NCBI GenBank assembly: GCA_947476695.1
Contig: CANJRD010000002.1
Location: 62,001-126,000, forward strand
DNA length: 64,000 nucleotides
Reading direction: 5' to 3'
From: Rhodospirillaceae bacterium
GTDB taxonomy: Bacteria; Pseudomonadota; Alphaproteobacteria; Rhodospirillales; Rhodospirillaceae
The notes under the pieces were generated by a model, which made no database searches, was not told where the DNA came from, and was given only the letters and a program-made list of their open reading frames with translations. Shown here in pieces: positions 32,890 through 43,689 of the stretch (position 1 is its first letter; every line of letters starts with the position of its first letter). The translations under genes and the position numbers were made by a program.

Positions 32890-35800
32890 CTAGTAGTCCT
32901 TGCGCCAGCTCAAGCCGATATTGGCGCCGGTGTCGGTCGTGGAGCCGGAGCCGATATCGCCGGTCGCTGAGCGCAGTGAGAATCCTTTCTTGAAACGATA
33001 CTCCAGCACGATCTGCCGCCCGGTGCCGCTGAAGCTTTGCTCGACGCTGACATAAAGGCTGCGGCCAAGCTGTTGGCCCAGCACAAGAGAACTGCCGTTG
33101 CTGCCGCCGAGGCCGACGGTGTCGATGCCCAACGTACGTTGCAGCAACCCGCCGACACCGCCGCGCGACAGGCCGGCGAGTTCGCTGGCGGCGCTCGCGA
33201 GTTGCACCGACTCAAGCGGACCCAGCTGGGTCGTGGTCTTCTGGAACAGCAGCCGCGCCAGGACTTCGTCCTGGGGCAGGGCGGGGTTCGACGTCAGCTC
33301 AATCGCCGGCGAACTCCCGCGGCCTGTGATATTGGCGCGCGCCAGAATGTCGGTGACCTGGCGCGTCGCCAAAATCGACAATTCCGGATCGACATCGCCG
33401 CCGCCCGTCAGTGTCACTTTGCTGGTCGGGTCGAGGATGAAGGTCTGGCCGATGAAGCTGAACGTGCCGCGATCGACCGTGCCCTGGCCGGTGAAGTCCG
33501 GCGCGTAGGTATTCCCGCCGATGGTCAGTCGGCCCGTCCACCAGGAATCCAGTCCCCGCCCATCGATACGGATCGGTGTGTCGATGCGCACGTCAAGATT
33601 TAGTCCAACGCCGATCATCGGCGGGGGGCGGCGATTGGTGCGGCCGCTCGCGCCTTCTTGCTTGCTGTTCTCCAGCGACCGCAGAAGCGGCACGCGTACG
33701 GTGTAAATCTGATCGATCCGGATTTCGCCGGATTGGACGTTCAACGTGCCCGCCAGGACGCCATGCTCGAGTGGGCCTTTATAGGTGAGTTCACCGCTCA
33801 CGGCCGCAGTGATGTCATCGCGGTTCAGCGCGAGCAGATTACGGAACTGCGTGGTGATGTCGGCGATCCACTCGCCTTTCACATCCGGCGCGACGCTTCC
33901 TTTGCCGGTCAGGCTGCCGTTTTTGCGATCCTTGGCGGCGAGGGTGAAGGACAACGCATTTCCGCGTTCAGCGGTGAGCGATGCGTTCACATGCTCCAGC
34001 ACCGTGCTCTGCGTGACGTTTTCATATCTGCCGTCATTCAATTGCACGCCGCCTTGCACCACCGGCGCCGCCAACGTGCCACTGGCACTTGCGTCGATCA
34101 CGACGGGGCCTGAAACGACATGCTCGTCCAGCGGGATCAGGGTCCATAGCCGCCCGATATCGCCACGCCAGTTTATGGCTGCGGTGAAGGGCTTCTCCAT
34201 ATCGACCCGCGCCTTCAGGGCGATGAGGTCGATATTTGCCGGAATGTCGGCGATCAACTTCGCCGGCTCGCCGGAGAAGCCGCCCGCCGCCGCGGTCACT
34301 TTGGCCCGGCCGTCGCGGACTCTGCCCACGATTTGAATCTGTCCGCGTTCTTTGCCGCGTCCGGTGTCGAAGCCGGCGGTGAGATCGACATCCGCCATCG
34401 TCGCGCTGGCCGGGCTGGAGAAGGTCACGCGGCCCCCGAAGATCGTGTTGCTCGGCGCGGCGACTGTCGACGTCTGCGCATCGAAGGCGCTCAACGCGAT
34501 GTTCTCGAAAGTGATTGTCCCGGCGGCGGTATCGTCTTGGCGGTTGGCGCGCAGTTCCGCTGTCACCAACCCGCCGGCGATCGCCAGGCGGGTGGGACTC
34601 AAGGTCATTTCGTTCTCGTGGGACGTGAGTTGGGCTTCGCCCTGTAGCGCGGCGGTCAGCGTGTCGTCGTGGACCCGGAAACGCGACAGCGCGATTTTCG
34701 TCGTCTCACCGAGACCAACGCGGCCGGCGATGGAGATTTCCAGCGGTGAACGCGCGGCACCGGTCAACTCCACCGTTACGGCCGCATTGTCGGCCGGGCC
34801 GTTCGCGGTGATTGCGAGCGATTTCACCGGGCGACCGAGGAACGCGCCGCCGCCGCTGTCGACCCGCCCGCGGATTTGCGCCGTACCGTAGGCGTCTTCG
34901 ATGCTGGCCGATGCCGTGAGACCGTCGGCGCTGAAGGCATCGTGCTCCAGCTTGCGCAGGCCTAGGCGCAGATCGATCTTCTGCTTCCCGCCGGGTGCGG
35001 CGTAAGTCGCATCCAGATTACCGTCGCCTTTCAGCTTTAGCCCGACAACGTTGCCCAGGACGCCGATATTGGCGACATCGGCATGCGTTTTGCCAGTGAG
35101 CAGGCCGGTATTCGTGTCGACCTCAAGGTCGCTGTCGATGACGGCTGCCGCGCTAGCGAAGTGAAGCTGCGAGATCGTCAGCTGCGGCCCGTCGCCCTTG
35201 CGCGCCTGGCCCTTGAGTTCCACTGGCTGATCGCGCCAGCGGCCCGCGCCTTTGACATCGATCTCAAGCGCCTTGCCGTTACGCGTCGCGGTGCCAGTCA
35301 GCGTGAGGTTCTGCGCCGGCGCATCGGGCGCAAGGCGCAACTCCGGGATGGTTACTTCCAACGCCGCACGCAGATTGGGGATGGGGCCTTCCAGACGCAG
35401 CGATGCACTCGCCGGCGTCGGTTCGCCGGTGGGCGATGGCGTTACGACGGACAGGTCGGCTTTGCTGGCCTGATGTACGACCTGGGCGAGTGGGCCGGTC
35501 CAGAGGCTCTCGCCCTTTATATTGAGATTGCCCGACGAAATTGTCGCATCGGTAATGCGCAGCCCCTTTGCGTCGGCTGCGAACGTGGCGGAGAGTTTAC
35601 CGTCGCGCCCCACTACACCGGCAAGGCGCGGCGGTGGGGAGAGGTTCGTCATCTCGACGCGCAAGTCCCCGTTCGCGGTGCCGTCCTTCAGCGCACGCAC
35701 GAAGTTCAGCTCGGCGCGCGTGGTCGAGCGATCCTGACCGAAGCCGCCAAGGCGGCCGGCGGATTTTACAGTCATGGTGAGGTGAGCCGGCGCGATGCCA

Positions 35801-36891
35801 TCCGGTGTCAGCGTACCCGTTGCCGAGGCCTCCGCGTCGCCACTGGTGATGCGCAAGCCCTCGATAACGTTCGTGTCGCCAGCGCGCCGGCCGGTGAGGG
35901 TGAAGGCCGCTGTTTCGGTTACGACTTGCGCGGCTTCCGGCGCGAAGGCGCGGAGGTCGGTGAAGGTGCCTTTCGTCTCGAGGTGCAGCGTCCGCTGCCG
36001 ATCGTCGGCGATGTCGACGGTCCCCGTCGCAGCGAGGCTGCGGATGGGGCGTTCGGCCAACTTCACACCTTCAGCGGCAATCGTGGCTTCCAGATGCGGC
36101 ACGCGAACGGTGCCGCCGAGTACGAGATCGACGGTCGCCTGGTCGACGACAGGGTCGCTTTCCGGACGACAAGGCGCGGCGCAGGTGAGGTGCGCGGTGC
36201 CTTGCAATGCCCCGCCACTCAGCGTCACCGTGCCTTCTACGGTCGCCGTCAGATTGCCCAGAGCACCCGAAAGCTTTGCGACCAATGCACGTGTGTCGCC
36301 ATTGAGATCGGCTGTCAGCTTCCCGGTGCCATCGCGCTCAGTAATCTCCGCATTCAGCTTGGCGCCTTCGGCCGTGGGGACAAGGCTGCCCTTCAGCTGC
36401 ACATCGAGCGGCCGTCCGATAAGGCTGGGACCCAGCATTAGAGCGGCGATCTCGATGCGGTCGAATCGCAGGCCGCGCAGGGTGCGCAGCAGGGCATTCG
36501 GATCGAAGGGCTTGGCCGGCACCGTCTGCGGCGCGGAAACGGGAAGCCGGTCGAACGCCATCGCGTTGGCGGATATGTGCGGCGCGTAGACTTGGCCACG
36601 CAACAGGGGGCCGACGCGCAATTCCAATTCCATCCGGTCGGCGCGCAGCCAAGCGCCTTGGCGGTCGCTGATCGTGACATCGGTCAGGATCATGTGGCGC
36701 GGCCAGGTCCCGTCGGTCCCGCCGATCGCCACGGTCACGTCGCCGCCGTTGATGCGTTCCAGAACGCGCGCGGCGAGGAAGGCCTGGCCACCACGGCTCG
36801 ACAGCAGAATGCCGATGCTTGCCGCGACCAGCACCGCGAGAGCGGCGATGCTACGCAAGGCCCATTTCACGGCGGGGGGGCGCTCGCTCAT
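32890..36891 (-). CDS. tamB: Translocation and assembly module protein TamB
   Basis: The product has 1333 aa. An N-terminal inner-membrane anchor (residues 10-30, WALRSIAALAVLVAASIGIL) precedes more than 1,000 residues of repeated short beta-strands (LSGALGNLTATVEGT, TLTGTATRNGKAL and many alike). The C-terminal TamB domain is at about 1000-1333 (VPLLRSLENSKQEG, FSFIGQTFILDPTSKVTLTGG, RLLFQKTTTQLGPL, ending with ANIGLSWRKDY). It spans the periplasm and works with TamA in moving proteins and possibly lipids to the outer membrane. Its start overlaps the tamA stop by one base (TGATG, 36889-36893), so they are one operon. Length and layout are normal for TamB. Confidence 0.93.
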   Translation of the reverse strand: MSERPPAVKWALRSIAALAVLVAASIGILLSSRGGQAFLAARVLERINGGDVTVAIGGTDGTWPRHMILTDVTISDRQGAWLRADRMELELRVGPLLRGQVYAPHISANAMAFDRLPVSAPQTVPAKPFDPNALLRTLRGLRFDRIEIAALMLGPSLIGRPLDVQLKGSLVPTAEGAKLNAEITERDGTGKLTADLNGDTRALVAKLSGALGNLTATVEGTVTLSGGALQGTAHLTCAAPCRPESDPVVDQATVDLVLGGTVRVPHLEATIAAEGVKLAERPIRSLAATGTVDIADDRQRTLHLETKGTFTDLRAFAPEAAQVVTETAAFTLTGRRAGDTNVIEGLRITSGDAEASATGTLTPDGIAPAHLTMTVKSAGRLGGFGQDRSTTRAELNFVRALKDGTANGDLRVEMTNLSPPPRLAGVVGRDGKLSATFAADAKGLRITDATISSGNLNIKGESLWTGPLAQVVHQASKADLSVVTPSPTGEPTPASASLRLEGPIPNLRAALEVTIPELRLAPDAPAQNLTLTGTATRNGKALEIDVKGAGRWRDQPVELKGQARKGDGPQLTISQLHFASAAAVIDSDLEVDTNTGLLTGKTHADVANIGVLGNVVGLKLKGDGNLDATYAAPGGKQKIDLRLGLRKLEHDAFSADGLTASASIEDAYGTAQIRGRVDSGGGAFLGRPVKSLAITANGPADNAAVTVELTGAARSPLEISIAGRVGLGETTKIALSRFRVHDDTLTAALQGEAQLTSHENEMTLSPTRLAIAGGLVTAELRANRQDDTAAGTITFENIALSAFDAQTSTVAAPSNTIFGGRVTFSSPASATMADVDLTAGFDTGRGKERGQIQIVGRVRDGRAKVTAAAGGFSGEPAKLIADIPANIDLIALKARVDMEKPFTAAINWRGDIGRLWTLIPLDEHVVSGPVVIDASASGTLAAPVVQGGVQLNDGRYENVTQSTVLEHVNASLTAERGNALSFTLAAKDRKNGSLTGKGSVAPDVKGEWIADITTQFRNLLALNRDDITAAVSGELTYKGPLEHGVLAGTLNVQSGEIRIDQIYTVRVPLLRSLENSKQEGASGRTNRRPPPMIGVGLNLDVRIDTPIRIDGRGLDSWWTGRLTIGGNTYAPDFTGQGTVDRGTFSFIGQTFILDPTSKVTLTGGGDVDPELSILATRQVTDILARANITGRGSSPAIELTSNPALPQDEVLARLLFQKTTTQLGPLESVQLASAASELAGLSRGGVGGLLQRTLGIDTVGLGGSNGSSLVLGQQLGRSLYVSVEQSFSGTGRQIVLEYRFKKGFSLRSATGDIGSGSTTDTGANIGLSWRKDY

Positions 36892-38747
36892 CAGAACGCC
36901 TGCCCAAAGCTGATATAGAACTGGATAGTGTTGTCGATGCCCTGACGCTTGGCGATCGGCGTCGCCAAGTCGACCCGCAAGGGCCCCACCGAGGTGTAGT
37001 AACGCAAACCAAGACCGACGGCCGCGCGTAGCGAGACGTCTTTGCCCGGGATGCTGCTGTTCGAGACTGAGCCCGCGTCCACGAACGGCACCAGGCCAAG
37101 CGTATTCGTGAACCGGAAGCGTGCTTCCAAACTTGTCTCGATCAGCGAGCGTCCACCGACCGGCTTGCCGCTGGCGTCGAGCGGACTGACGAGCTGGTAT
37201 CCGTAACCGCGGATCGACCCACCGCCGCCGGCATAGAAGCGCCTGTCCGCCGGAATGTTATCCGTCGCCGATCCGGCGATGCTGCCGAGCTTAAGGCGTG
37301 CGGCGATGACGGTCGTGCGCAAGGCGTTAATCGGCACATAGATGTCGCCTTCGGCTTCGGACCGCACGAAGGTGACTTTGTCGTTGTAAGTTCCGGTGTA
37401 CGGCGTCACCGCGAGCGACAAACGCCACCCGTTGTTGGAATCGATCAGCGAGCGTTGGGTTGTGATGTCCTCGCCGCTGACATAGCGCGTGGCGGCGAGC
37501 GGCAGGCCCAACAGCAGCGAGCGGCGTCGCACACCGTCTTCCGTCAGGCGCGCAATCTGCGTGCTGACACCCACTCCGACGACCCAATGCTCTGAAATAC
37601 GGCGGTCGACGGCGGTGCCCAGTTCCGCGCTCAAGCCGTCGAAGGCTTGCGTGGTCGAGCGTTGAAGCATCGATGTAAAGCGCAAGTTCTGATCCAGCCG
37701 CCGCCAATTCGGCTTCGTCAGCCCCGCCTTGGCGGTCTGCGCGAGCTGGTTGCCGTCCACCGATACATCGAGAATCTCGGCGTTGCCGAACAGATTGCGG
37801 TGCTGCCAGTACACCGAACCACCGAAGCCTGCGTCGCGCGCGTAGGTCGCGGTCGCGCCGATGGTGCGGTTGGGACCTTCGGTGACATCCACGTTGACGT
37901 CGAGCGGCGCGCCATCGGGCGCTTCCTCATCTTTGGCCGGTGCGACCCGCACGGAGCTGAACAACGTGGAGCGAACCAGCGACTGCCGGAAGCGGTCGAG
38001 CTCGCTGCGGTCATAGGTCTCGCCCGGTTTCCACGGCACGAGACGCTGCAGATAGGCCGCCTTCAGCCGCGTTTGCCCGTTGAAAAACGTCGTGCCGTAG
38101 GTCGCTTTGCGGCCAACGAAGATCGGCAGCACGATACTGATGGTGCGCGTCGCGTGGTCGACGACGACCTCGCGATCGCCGCGGCCGGTGAAGGGGAAGC
38201 CCTGCCGCCGCAGGATGTCCAGTGCGGTGTGCTCGGCCCGGATGACGTCGGCTGCGCGCGCCGGTTTGCCGATCATGCCGCGAACGGCATTGATCGGTGC
38301 CGTTTTGGCGGGGAGCAGCGCGACGACGCTGTCGCGTTCGCCGAATTCGAGCTCCAACGATGTCACGATATATTGCGGGCCGGCATCGATGACGACCTCC
38401 ACATGGGTGGTTCCGTCTTTGTCCTCGATCGTGCTGGTTACCTCGCTGGCGTAGAAGCCCTCGGATTCCAGGATGGCCCGGAAGCGGTCTTCGTCGCCGC
38501 GCACCCGGCGGGCCAAGGCAGCCGCGGTGGCGGGCAGCTTCTTGCGCAATTCCTCGAGTTGGGAGCTCTGCTTGATGAGGCGGCTGACAGCACTATTCGG
38601 GGCGCCGGTGACTTCGACAGTGTATTTCACGCCGCCGTCATCGGCCGCGAGGCTATCCTCTGCCGCCAGGGCGGGAAGGCGCGCGCCCAAGGCCAAGGTG
38701 AGAGCGGCGGCGAGGACGGCGCGCTGAATCTTTAATTTCGGCAACAA
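36891..38747 (-). CDS. tamA: Outer-membrane translocation and assembly protein TamA (TTG start inferred)
   Basis: The product has about 618 aa as called. A signal peptide (KLKIQRAVLAAALTLALGARLPALAAE) leads to POTRA domains (YTVEVTGAPNSAVSRLIKQS, then FYASEVTSTIEDKDGTTHVE, then RQGFPFTGRGDREVVVDHAT) and a 16-strand BamA-type barrel that includes FYAGGGGSIRGYGYQLVSPL (the lid-loop RGY motif) and ends with FYISFGQAF. It inserts barrel proteins in the outer membrane with TamB. The frame is open to 38963, but only TTG at 38747 (or 38744) stands immediately before a signal peptide; an ATG at 38858 would add 37 residues ahead of it. The exact start is uncertain. Confidence 0.88.
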   Translation of the reverse strand: MLPKLKIQRAVLAAALTLALGARLPALAAEDSLAADDGGVKYTVEVTGAPNSAVSRLIKQSSQLEELRKKLPATAAALARRVRGDEDRFRAILESEGFYASEVTSTIEDKDGTTHVEVVIDAGPQYIVTSLELEFGERDSVVALLPAKTAPINAVRGMIGKPARAADVIRAEHTALDILRRQGFPFTGRGDREVVVDHATRTISIVLPIFVGRKATYGTTFFNGQTRLKAAYLQRLVPWKPGETYDRSELDRFRQSLVRSTLFSSVRVAPAKDEEAPDGAPLDVNVDVTEGPNRTIGATATYARDAGFGGSVYWQHRNLFGNAEILDVSVDGNQLAQTAKAGLTKPNWRRLDQNLRFTSMLQRSTTQAFDGLSAELGTAVDRRISEHWVVGVGVSTQIARLTEDGVRRRSLLLGLPLAATRYVSGEDITTQRSLIDSNNGWRLSLAVTPYTGTYNDKVTFVRSEAEGDIYVPINALRTTVIAARLKLGSIAGSATDNIPADRRFYAGGGGSIRGYGYQLVSPLDASGKPVGGRSLIETSLEARFRFTNTLGLVPFVDAGSVSNSSIPGKDVSLRAAVGLGLRYYTSVGPLRVDLATPIAKRQGIDNTIQFYISFGQAF

Positions 38748-39171
38748 GAGCAGGCTTACCGTCAGTTCTGCGGGACAGCCGCCCACAATCGGAAAGAGAA
38801 AATGTGGCGGTACGACACCCGGCGCAATGCCGGAAATCTTCCCCCAGACCCATTGCATGCAACGCGCTGGGGCGCGAGAAGTGTCACACATCAAAGCAGA
38901 AATTCCGTGGCGCGCATATTCAAACCCCAGAACCCTGTCCACCAGACGCGCTACCACCCGCAAATTCCCGTGATTTTACCGACTGTTACACGGAATCGGC
39001 GGGCCCGACATGCCGCCGTTACACGCTCGGGCCTTTATTGAACCCTGCGCGGAAACGAACGGTCGAGCCAATCGGGCGTTTTACGCGCGCAGGCAGTTGG
39101 TACTTCGTGTGCCGCCGCGAGTGCCATGATAGGTTGCGGGCCTTCCAGGCTCGGCGCGGCTGAGCAAGATC
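38748..39171. other. Divergent intergenic region between tamA and the RND operon
   Basis: This 424-bp spacer lies between the starts of tamA (minus) and the efflux adaptor gene (plus). Promoters for both must lie here. I see no strong ribosome site before the adaptor start (GAGCAAGATC only), no terminator, and no regulator operator that I can name. Confidence 0.5.
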
Positions 39172-40548
39172 ATGAATCGAGACATCGTGCCTCCGCCAGA
39201 ACCGCCGGTCATGAGCCGGGCTACGCCTCCGCAGAGCCGGATTGACAGAATGCGCGCTTGGGCGAAACAGCGCCGTCGCCTTCTCACGATCACCGCCACT
39301 GTGGCCTTGGTGGCCGTGGCATTGTTCTTCGCGCTGCGTCCGACGCCGAAGGTCGAGTTTCGCGGTGGCCGCTTCGGCGGCGGCGGGCCGATGCCGGTGA
39401 ACATCGCCAAGGCGGAGAACGGCGAGATTCCCATCGTCGTCAGTGCGCTGGGCACCGTGACGCCATTGAAGACCGTTACCGTGCGTCCGCAGGTTACGGG
39501 CTACATCAACCAGATCATGTTCAAGGAAGGCCAGCTGGTTCGCGAGGGCGACGTCCTCGCCCTGATCGACCAGCGGCCCTATCAGTTCGCGCTGGAGCAG
39601 GCACAAGGCCAGCTGGCGCGCGATCAGGCCCAGCTGCGCAACGCCGAGCTTGATCTCGAACGCTATCAGAACTTGCTGGCCCAGGACTCCATCGCCAAGC
39701 AGCAGGTCGACACCCAGGCCGCGCTGGTACGCCAGTATAAAGGGGTCGTCCAGGCTGACAATGGCGCCGTCGATACCGCGAAGCTCAATCTCGACCGCGC
39801 GCAGATCAGGGCGCCGCTCACGGGCCGCGTGGGTTTGCGCGTGGTGGACGAAGGCAACTACATCGCCAACGGTGACGCCAACGGCATCGCCGTGATCACA
39901 CAGGCGCAGCCGATCTCCGTGCTGTTCACCATTCCGGAAGATCAGCTTCAGGCGGTGATCAAGCGCGTGCGCGACAACCAAACCCTCGAGGTCACCGCGC
40001 TCGATCGGGCCGACAAGGAAAAGATCGCGACTGGCACGTTGAGCACCGTCGACAATCGTATCGACACGGCTACCGGCACGATCAAGCTGCGCGCCGTATT
40101 CGAGAATGCCGATGAGCGACTGTTCCCGAACCAGTTCGTGAACGTCGATTTGCTGGTCGATACGCTGAAAAACGTGATCGTTGTGCCGGTCGCTGCCATC
40201 CAACGTGGCGCACCGGGCACATTCGTCTATCAGGTGAATGCCGAGAACAGGGTCTCGGTGACGCCTGTGAAAATCGGCGCACAGACACCGGAGAAGGTGG
40301 TGATCGAAGAAGGCTTGCAGCCGGGCGATACCGTCGTGACCGACGGCGCGGACCGCATCAGCGACGGCGCGACGGTGCTTTTGCCCGGGCAGACCCCGCC
40401 GGCGATGCAACCGGGCGCGGCCGGCGGACAGCGCGGTCAACGTGGCCAGCGCGGTCAGCGGCAAGATGGCAAAGGCGGCGACGGCCAGCGTCGCGGTCCT
40501 ACGCCCGGAGGCCCCCGAGGTGGACCGCCCGGCGGCGGCGGCTTCTAA
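39172..40548 (+). CDS. mdtA: RND efflux periplasmic adaptor (MdtA-like)
   Basis: The product has 458 aa. A cytoplasmic N-terminal tail precedes one membrane segment at about residues 40-57 (LLTITATVALVAVALFFAL). Then come the barrel-sandwich lipoyl half (TVTVRPQVTGYINQIMFKEG near residue 103), an alpha-hairpin (about 130-190), the second lipoyl half (TGRVGLRVVDEGNYIANGD near 218), a beta-barrel and a membrane-proximal domain. A Gly/Arg/Gln-rich tail (about 415-458) is unusual; most MdtA end soon after the last domain. It joins the two RND pumps downstream to the outer-membrane channel. The mdtB-like gene starts 12 bp after the stop, forming a four-gene operon. Confidence 0.93.
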   Translation: MNRDIVPPPEPPVMSRATPPQSRIDRMRAWAKQRRRLLTITATVALVAVALFFALRPTPKVEFRGGRFGGGGPMPVNIAKAENGEIPIVVSALGTVTPLKTVTVRPQVTGYINQIMFKEGQLVREGDVLALIDQRPYQFALEQAQGQLARDQAQLRNAELDLERYQNLLAQDSIAKQQVDTQAALVRQYKGVVQADNGAVDTAKLNLDRAQIRAPLTGRVGLRVVDEGNYIANGDANGIAVITQAQPISVLFTIPEDQLQAVIKRVRDNQTLEVTALDRADKEKIATGTLSTVDNRIDTATGTIKLRAVFENADERLFPNQFVNVDLLVDTLKNVIVVPVAAIQRGAPGTFVYQVNAENRVSVTPVKIGAQTPEKVVIEEGLQPGDTVVTDGADRISDGATVLLPGQTPPAMQPGAAGGQRGQRGQRGQRQDGKGGDGQRRGPTPGGPRGGPPGGGGF

Positions 40549-40560
40549 CGGACATTTGCG

Positions 40561-43500
40561 GTGAATCCATCCCGCATCTTCATCGAACGGCCGGTCGCGA
40601 CATCGCTGCTGATGATCGCGACCATGCTGGTCGGCTTGGTCGCGTTCCGCATGCTGCCGTTGTCGGCGCTGCCGGAAGTCGACTATCCCACGATCCAGGT
40701 GCAGACGTTCCTGCCGGGCGCGAGCCCGGAGGTGATGACTTCATCCGTCACCGCGCCGCTTGAACGCCAGCTTGGCCAGATGGCCAGCCTGACGCAGATG
40801 TCCTCGGCCAGCTCGGCCGGCGCTTCGGTGATCACGCTTCAATTTGGGCTCGATCTGACGCTCGATGTCGCCGAGCAGGAAGTGCAGGCCGCGATCAATG
40901 CGGCCGGCAGCTTGCTGCCGAACGATCTGCCCGCGCCGCCGACGTACAATAAGGTCAATCCCGCCGATGCGCCGATCCTGACGTTGGCGGTGACGTCGAA
41001 GACCCTGCCGTTGACCGAAGTGCAGACGATGGTGGATACGCGCGTCGCCTCGAAGCTGTCGCAGCTTCCGGGTGTCGGCGTGGTTTCGTTGAGCGGCGGC
41101 AATCGCCCCGCGGTGCGCGTGCGGGCAAATCCGCGCGCGCTGGCGGCCTATGGCCTCAACATCGACGACCTGCGCAGCACGATCAGCAACGCCAACGTCA
41201 ATACGCCCAAGGGTAACTTCGACGGCCCGACACGGGCCTATACCATCAATTCCAACGACCAGCTGAAAAGCGCCGACGAATATCGCGATCTGATCATCGC
41301 CTATAAGAACGGCGCGGCGGTGCGTCTGAACGACGTCGCCGAGATCGTCGATGGCGCGGAGAACTCCAAGCTCGGCGCGTGGATGAACACCACGCCGGCG
41401 ATCATCATCAACGTACGCCGCCAACCCAACGCCAACGTGATCGCGGTGGTGGACGGCATCAAGGCGGTGCTGCCGCGCCTGCAGGAATCTCTGCCGTCGT
41501 CGGTTGAGGTGCATCAACTGACCGACCGCACGACAACCATTCGCGCCAGCGTGCACGATGTGCAGTTCGAACTGACGCTCGCCGTCGTGCTGGTCGTGAT
41601 GGTGATCTACCTGTTCCTGCGCAATCTGCCCGCCACCATCATCCCCAGCCTCTCGGTGCCCCTGTCGATTGTCGGCACCTTTGGCGTGATGTACCTGATC
41701 GGCTTCAGCCTGAACAATCTGACCTTGATGGCGCTGACCATCGCGACCGGATTCGTGGTCGACGATGCCATCGTGATGATCGAGAACATCGCCCGCTATG
41801 TGGAGGAGGGGGAGGACCCCTTCGAGGCCACGTTCAAGGGATCTGAGCAGATCGGCTTTACGATCATCTCGTTGACGGTGTCGCTGGTCGCCGTGCTGAT
41901 CCCGCTGCTGTTCATGGCCGATGTCGTGGGCCGTCTGTTCCGCGAATTCGCAATCACCCTCGCCATCACCATCCTGATCTCTGCGGTGGTGTCCCTGACC
42001 CTCGTGCCGATGATGTGCGCACGGCTGTTGAAGCCGCATGAAGGCCAGCACGACAGCGGCTGGAGCAAAGCCTTCGGCGACTGGTTCAATCGGGTCACAG
42101 CTCGTTATGGCGAGACACTGACCTGGGTTCTCGACCATCAGCGGGCGACGTTGGTGGTGGCGGTCGGCACGCTGGTGCTGACGGCACTTCTTTATATCGT
42201 GATCCCGAAGGGCTTCTTCCCGGATCAGGACACCGGCCTGATCGAGGCCGTGACTGAAGGTTCGCAAAGCGTCTCTTATGCGGCGATGGCGGATCGGCAG
42301 GTCGCGCTTGCGCGGGAGATCGTCAAAGATCCCGACGTTGAAAGCCTTTCGTCGTTCATCGGTGTCGACGGCACCAATGTGACGCTCAACAGCGGTCACA
42401 TGCTGATTGCCTTGAAGCCACACGGCGATCGCGATGCGAATGCCGCACAGATCATGCGGCGCATCCAACGCGCGGCATCCAACGTGCCGGGCATGACGTT
42501 GTGGATGCGCCCGGTGCAGGACCTGACGATTGAGTCGACGTCCAGCCGCACCCAGTACCAGTTCTTGGTTCAGGACCCGAACCCGGCCGAACTGAACGAA
42601 TGGGTGCCCAAGATTGTCGAGCGACTGCGCCAGGACCCCGCGCTGATCGATGTCGCCAGCAACCTGCAGAACGAAGGCCTCTCGGCCTATGTCGAGGTGG
42701 ACCGCGACACCGCATCGCGCTTCGGGATCACGCTCGCCACCATCGACAACGCGCTCTACAGCGCCTTCGGTCAGCGGATGATCTCGACGATCTATTCCGA
42801 GACCGATCAGCGCCGCGTGATCCTGGAGGCGGACCCTGCCATGCAGGATTCCATCGAATCCCTTGGCGAAATTTATCTGCCGTCGAGCGGCGGTACGCAG
42901 GTGCCGTTGTCGACGCTGGCCAAGATCATCCAGCGGCCGGCGCCCCTTGAAATCGATCACGTCGCGCAGTTCCCCTCGGCCACGATCTCGTTCAACGTCG
43001 CGCAAGGCAACTCGCTGGGCGCGGCGGTCGAGGCGATCCAGAAGGCGCAGAAGGAACTGGGACTGCCGGCCGCCATGGCGACCAGCTTCCAGGGTGCCGC
43101 GCTCGCGTTCACAAAAGCGCTGTCGAACGAAGTGCTGTTGATCCTCGCCGCGATCGTCACGATGTATATTGTGCTGGGCGTCCTCTATGAGAGCTTCATC
43201 CATCCGATAACGATCCTGTCGACGCTGCCGTCCGCAGGTGTCGGTGCGCTTCTGGCGCTGCTCATCTCCGGCCATGACCTCGACATCATCGGGATCATCG
43301 GAATCGTGCTGCTGATCGGCATCGTGAAGAAGAACGCGATCATGATGATCGACTTCGCGCTCGATGCGGAACGCCTCGAAGGCAAGCCGCCGCGCGAGGC
43401 GATTATGCAGGCCTGTCTCCTGCGTTTCCGTCCCATTCTGATGACCACGATGGCCGCGATGCTGGGCGCGCTGCCGCTGATGATCGGCTGGGGTGTGGGC

Positions 43501-43689
43501 TCGGAACTGCGCCATCCGCTTGGCATCAGTATCGTGGGCGGTTTGATCGTCAGTCAATTGCTGACGCTCTACACCACGCCGGTGATCTACCTCACGTTCG
43601 ATAACCTCAGCCTTCGCCTGCGCGGACGTTCCGCGAACCGGCGCGCTGTGGAAGAGGGTATGCCGGGCAGCGCGAAGGCGCGGCCATGA
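40561..43689 (+). CDS. mdtB: RND efflux pump subunit (MdtB-like)
   Basis: The product has 1042 aa and starts at GTG. It is a full RND pump: the first helix follows [15 protein letters not shown], the porter domains lie at about 35-330 and 560-860, and the proton-relay helix TM4 has the Asp-Asp pair in [17 protein letters not shown] near residue 396. The second half repeats the pattern ([20 protein letters not shown] near 920). It pairs with the next gene as a B/C heteromultimeric pump, exporting drugs, bile salts or metabolites from the periplasm or inner membrane. The gene overlaps the MdtC-like gene by ATGA at 43686-43689. Confidence 0.95.
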   Translation: MNPSRIFIERPVATSLLMIATMLVGLVAFRMLPLSALPEVDYPTIQVQTFLPGASPEVMTSSVTAPLERQLGQMASLTQMSSASSAGASVITLQFGLDLTLDVAEQEVQAAINAAGSLLPNDLPAPPTYNKVNPADAPILTLAVTSKTLPLTEVQTMVDTRVASKLSQLPGVGVVSLSGGNRPAVRVRANPRALAAYGLNIDDLRSTISNANVNTPKGNFDGPTRAYTINSNDQLKSADEYRDLIIAYKNGAAVRLNDVAEIVDGAENSKLGAWMNTTPAIIINVRRQPNANVIAVVDGIKAVLPRLQESLPSSVEVHQLTDRTTTIRASVHDVQFELTLAVVLVVMVIYLFLRNLPATIIPSLSVPLSIVGTFGVMYLIGFSLNNLTLMALTIATGFVVDDAIVMIENIARYVEEGEDPFEATFKGSEQIGFTIISLTVSLVAVLIPLLFMADVVGRLFREFAITLAITILISAVVSLTLVPMMCARLLKPHEGQHDSGWSKAFGDWFNRVTARYGETLTWVLDHQRATLVVAVGTLVLTALLYIVIPKGFFPDQDTGLIEAVTEGSQSVSYAAMADRQVALAREIVKDPDVESLSSFIGVDGTNVTLNSGHMLIALKPHGDRDANAAQIMRRIQRAASNVPGMTLWMRPVQDLTIESTSSRTQYQFLVQDPNPAELNEWVPKIVERLRQDPALIDVASNLQNEGLSAYVEVDRDTASRFGITLATIDNALYSAFGQRMISTIYSETDQRRVILEADPAMQDSIESLGEIYLPSSGGTQVPLSTLAKIIQRPAPLEIDHVAQFPSATISFNVAQGNSLGAAVEAIQKAQKELGLPAAMATSFQGAALAFTKALSNEVLLILAAIVTMYIVLGVLYESFIHPITILSTLPSAGVGALLALLISGHDLDIIGIIGIVLLIGIVKKNAIMMIDFALDAERLEGKPPREAIMQACLLRFRPILMTTMAAMLGALPLMIGWGVGSELRHPLGISIVGGLIVSQLLTLYTTPVIYLTFDNLSLRLRGRSANRRAVEEGMPGSAKARP

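Noticed and set aside
35083..36441. A 452-codon open frame opposite tamB
   Set aside because: Antisense to clear TamB sequence; Arg/Gly-rich with no recognisable motif.
40741..43557. A 938-codon open frame on the strand opposite mdtB
   Set aside because: It is the codon-phase mirror of a perfectly conserved RND pump in GC-rich DNA; it has His/Arg/Asp-rich low-complexity composition and no domain.
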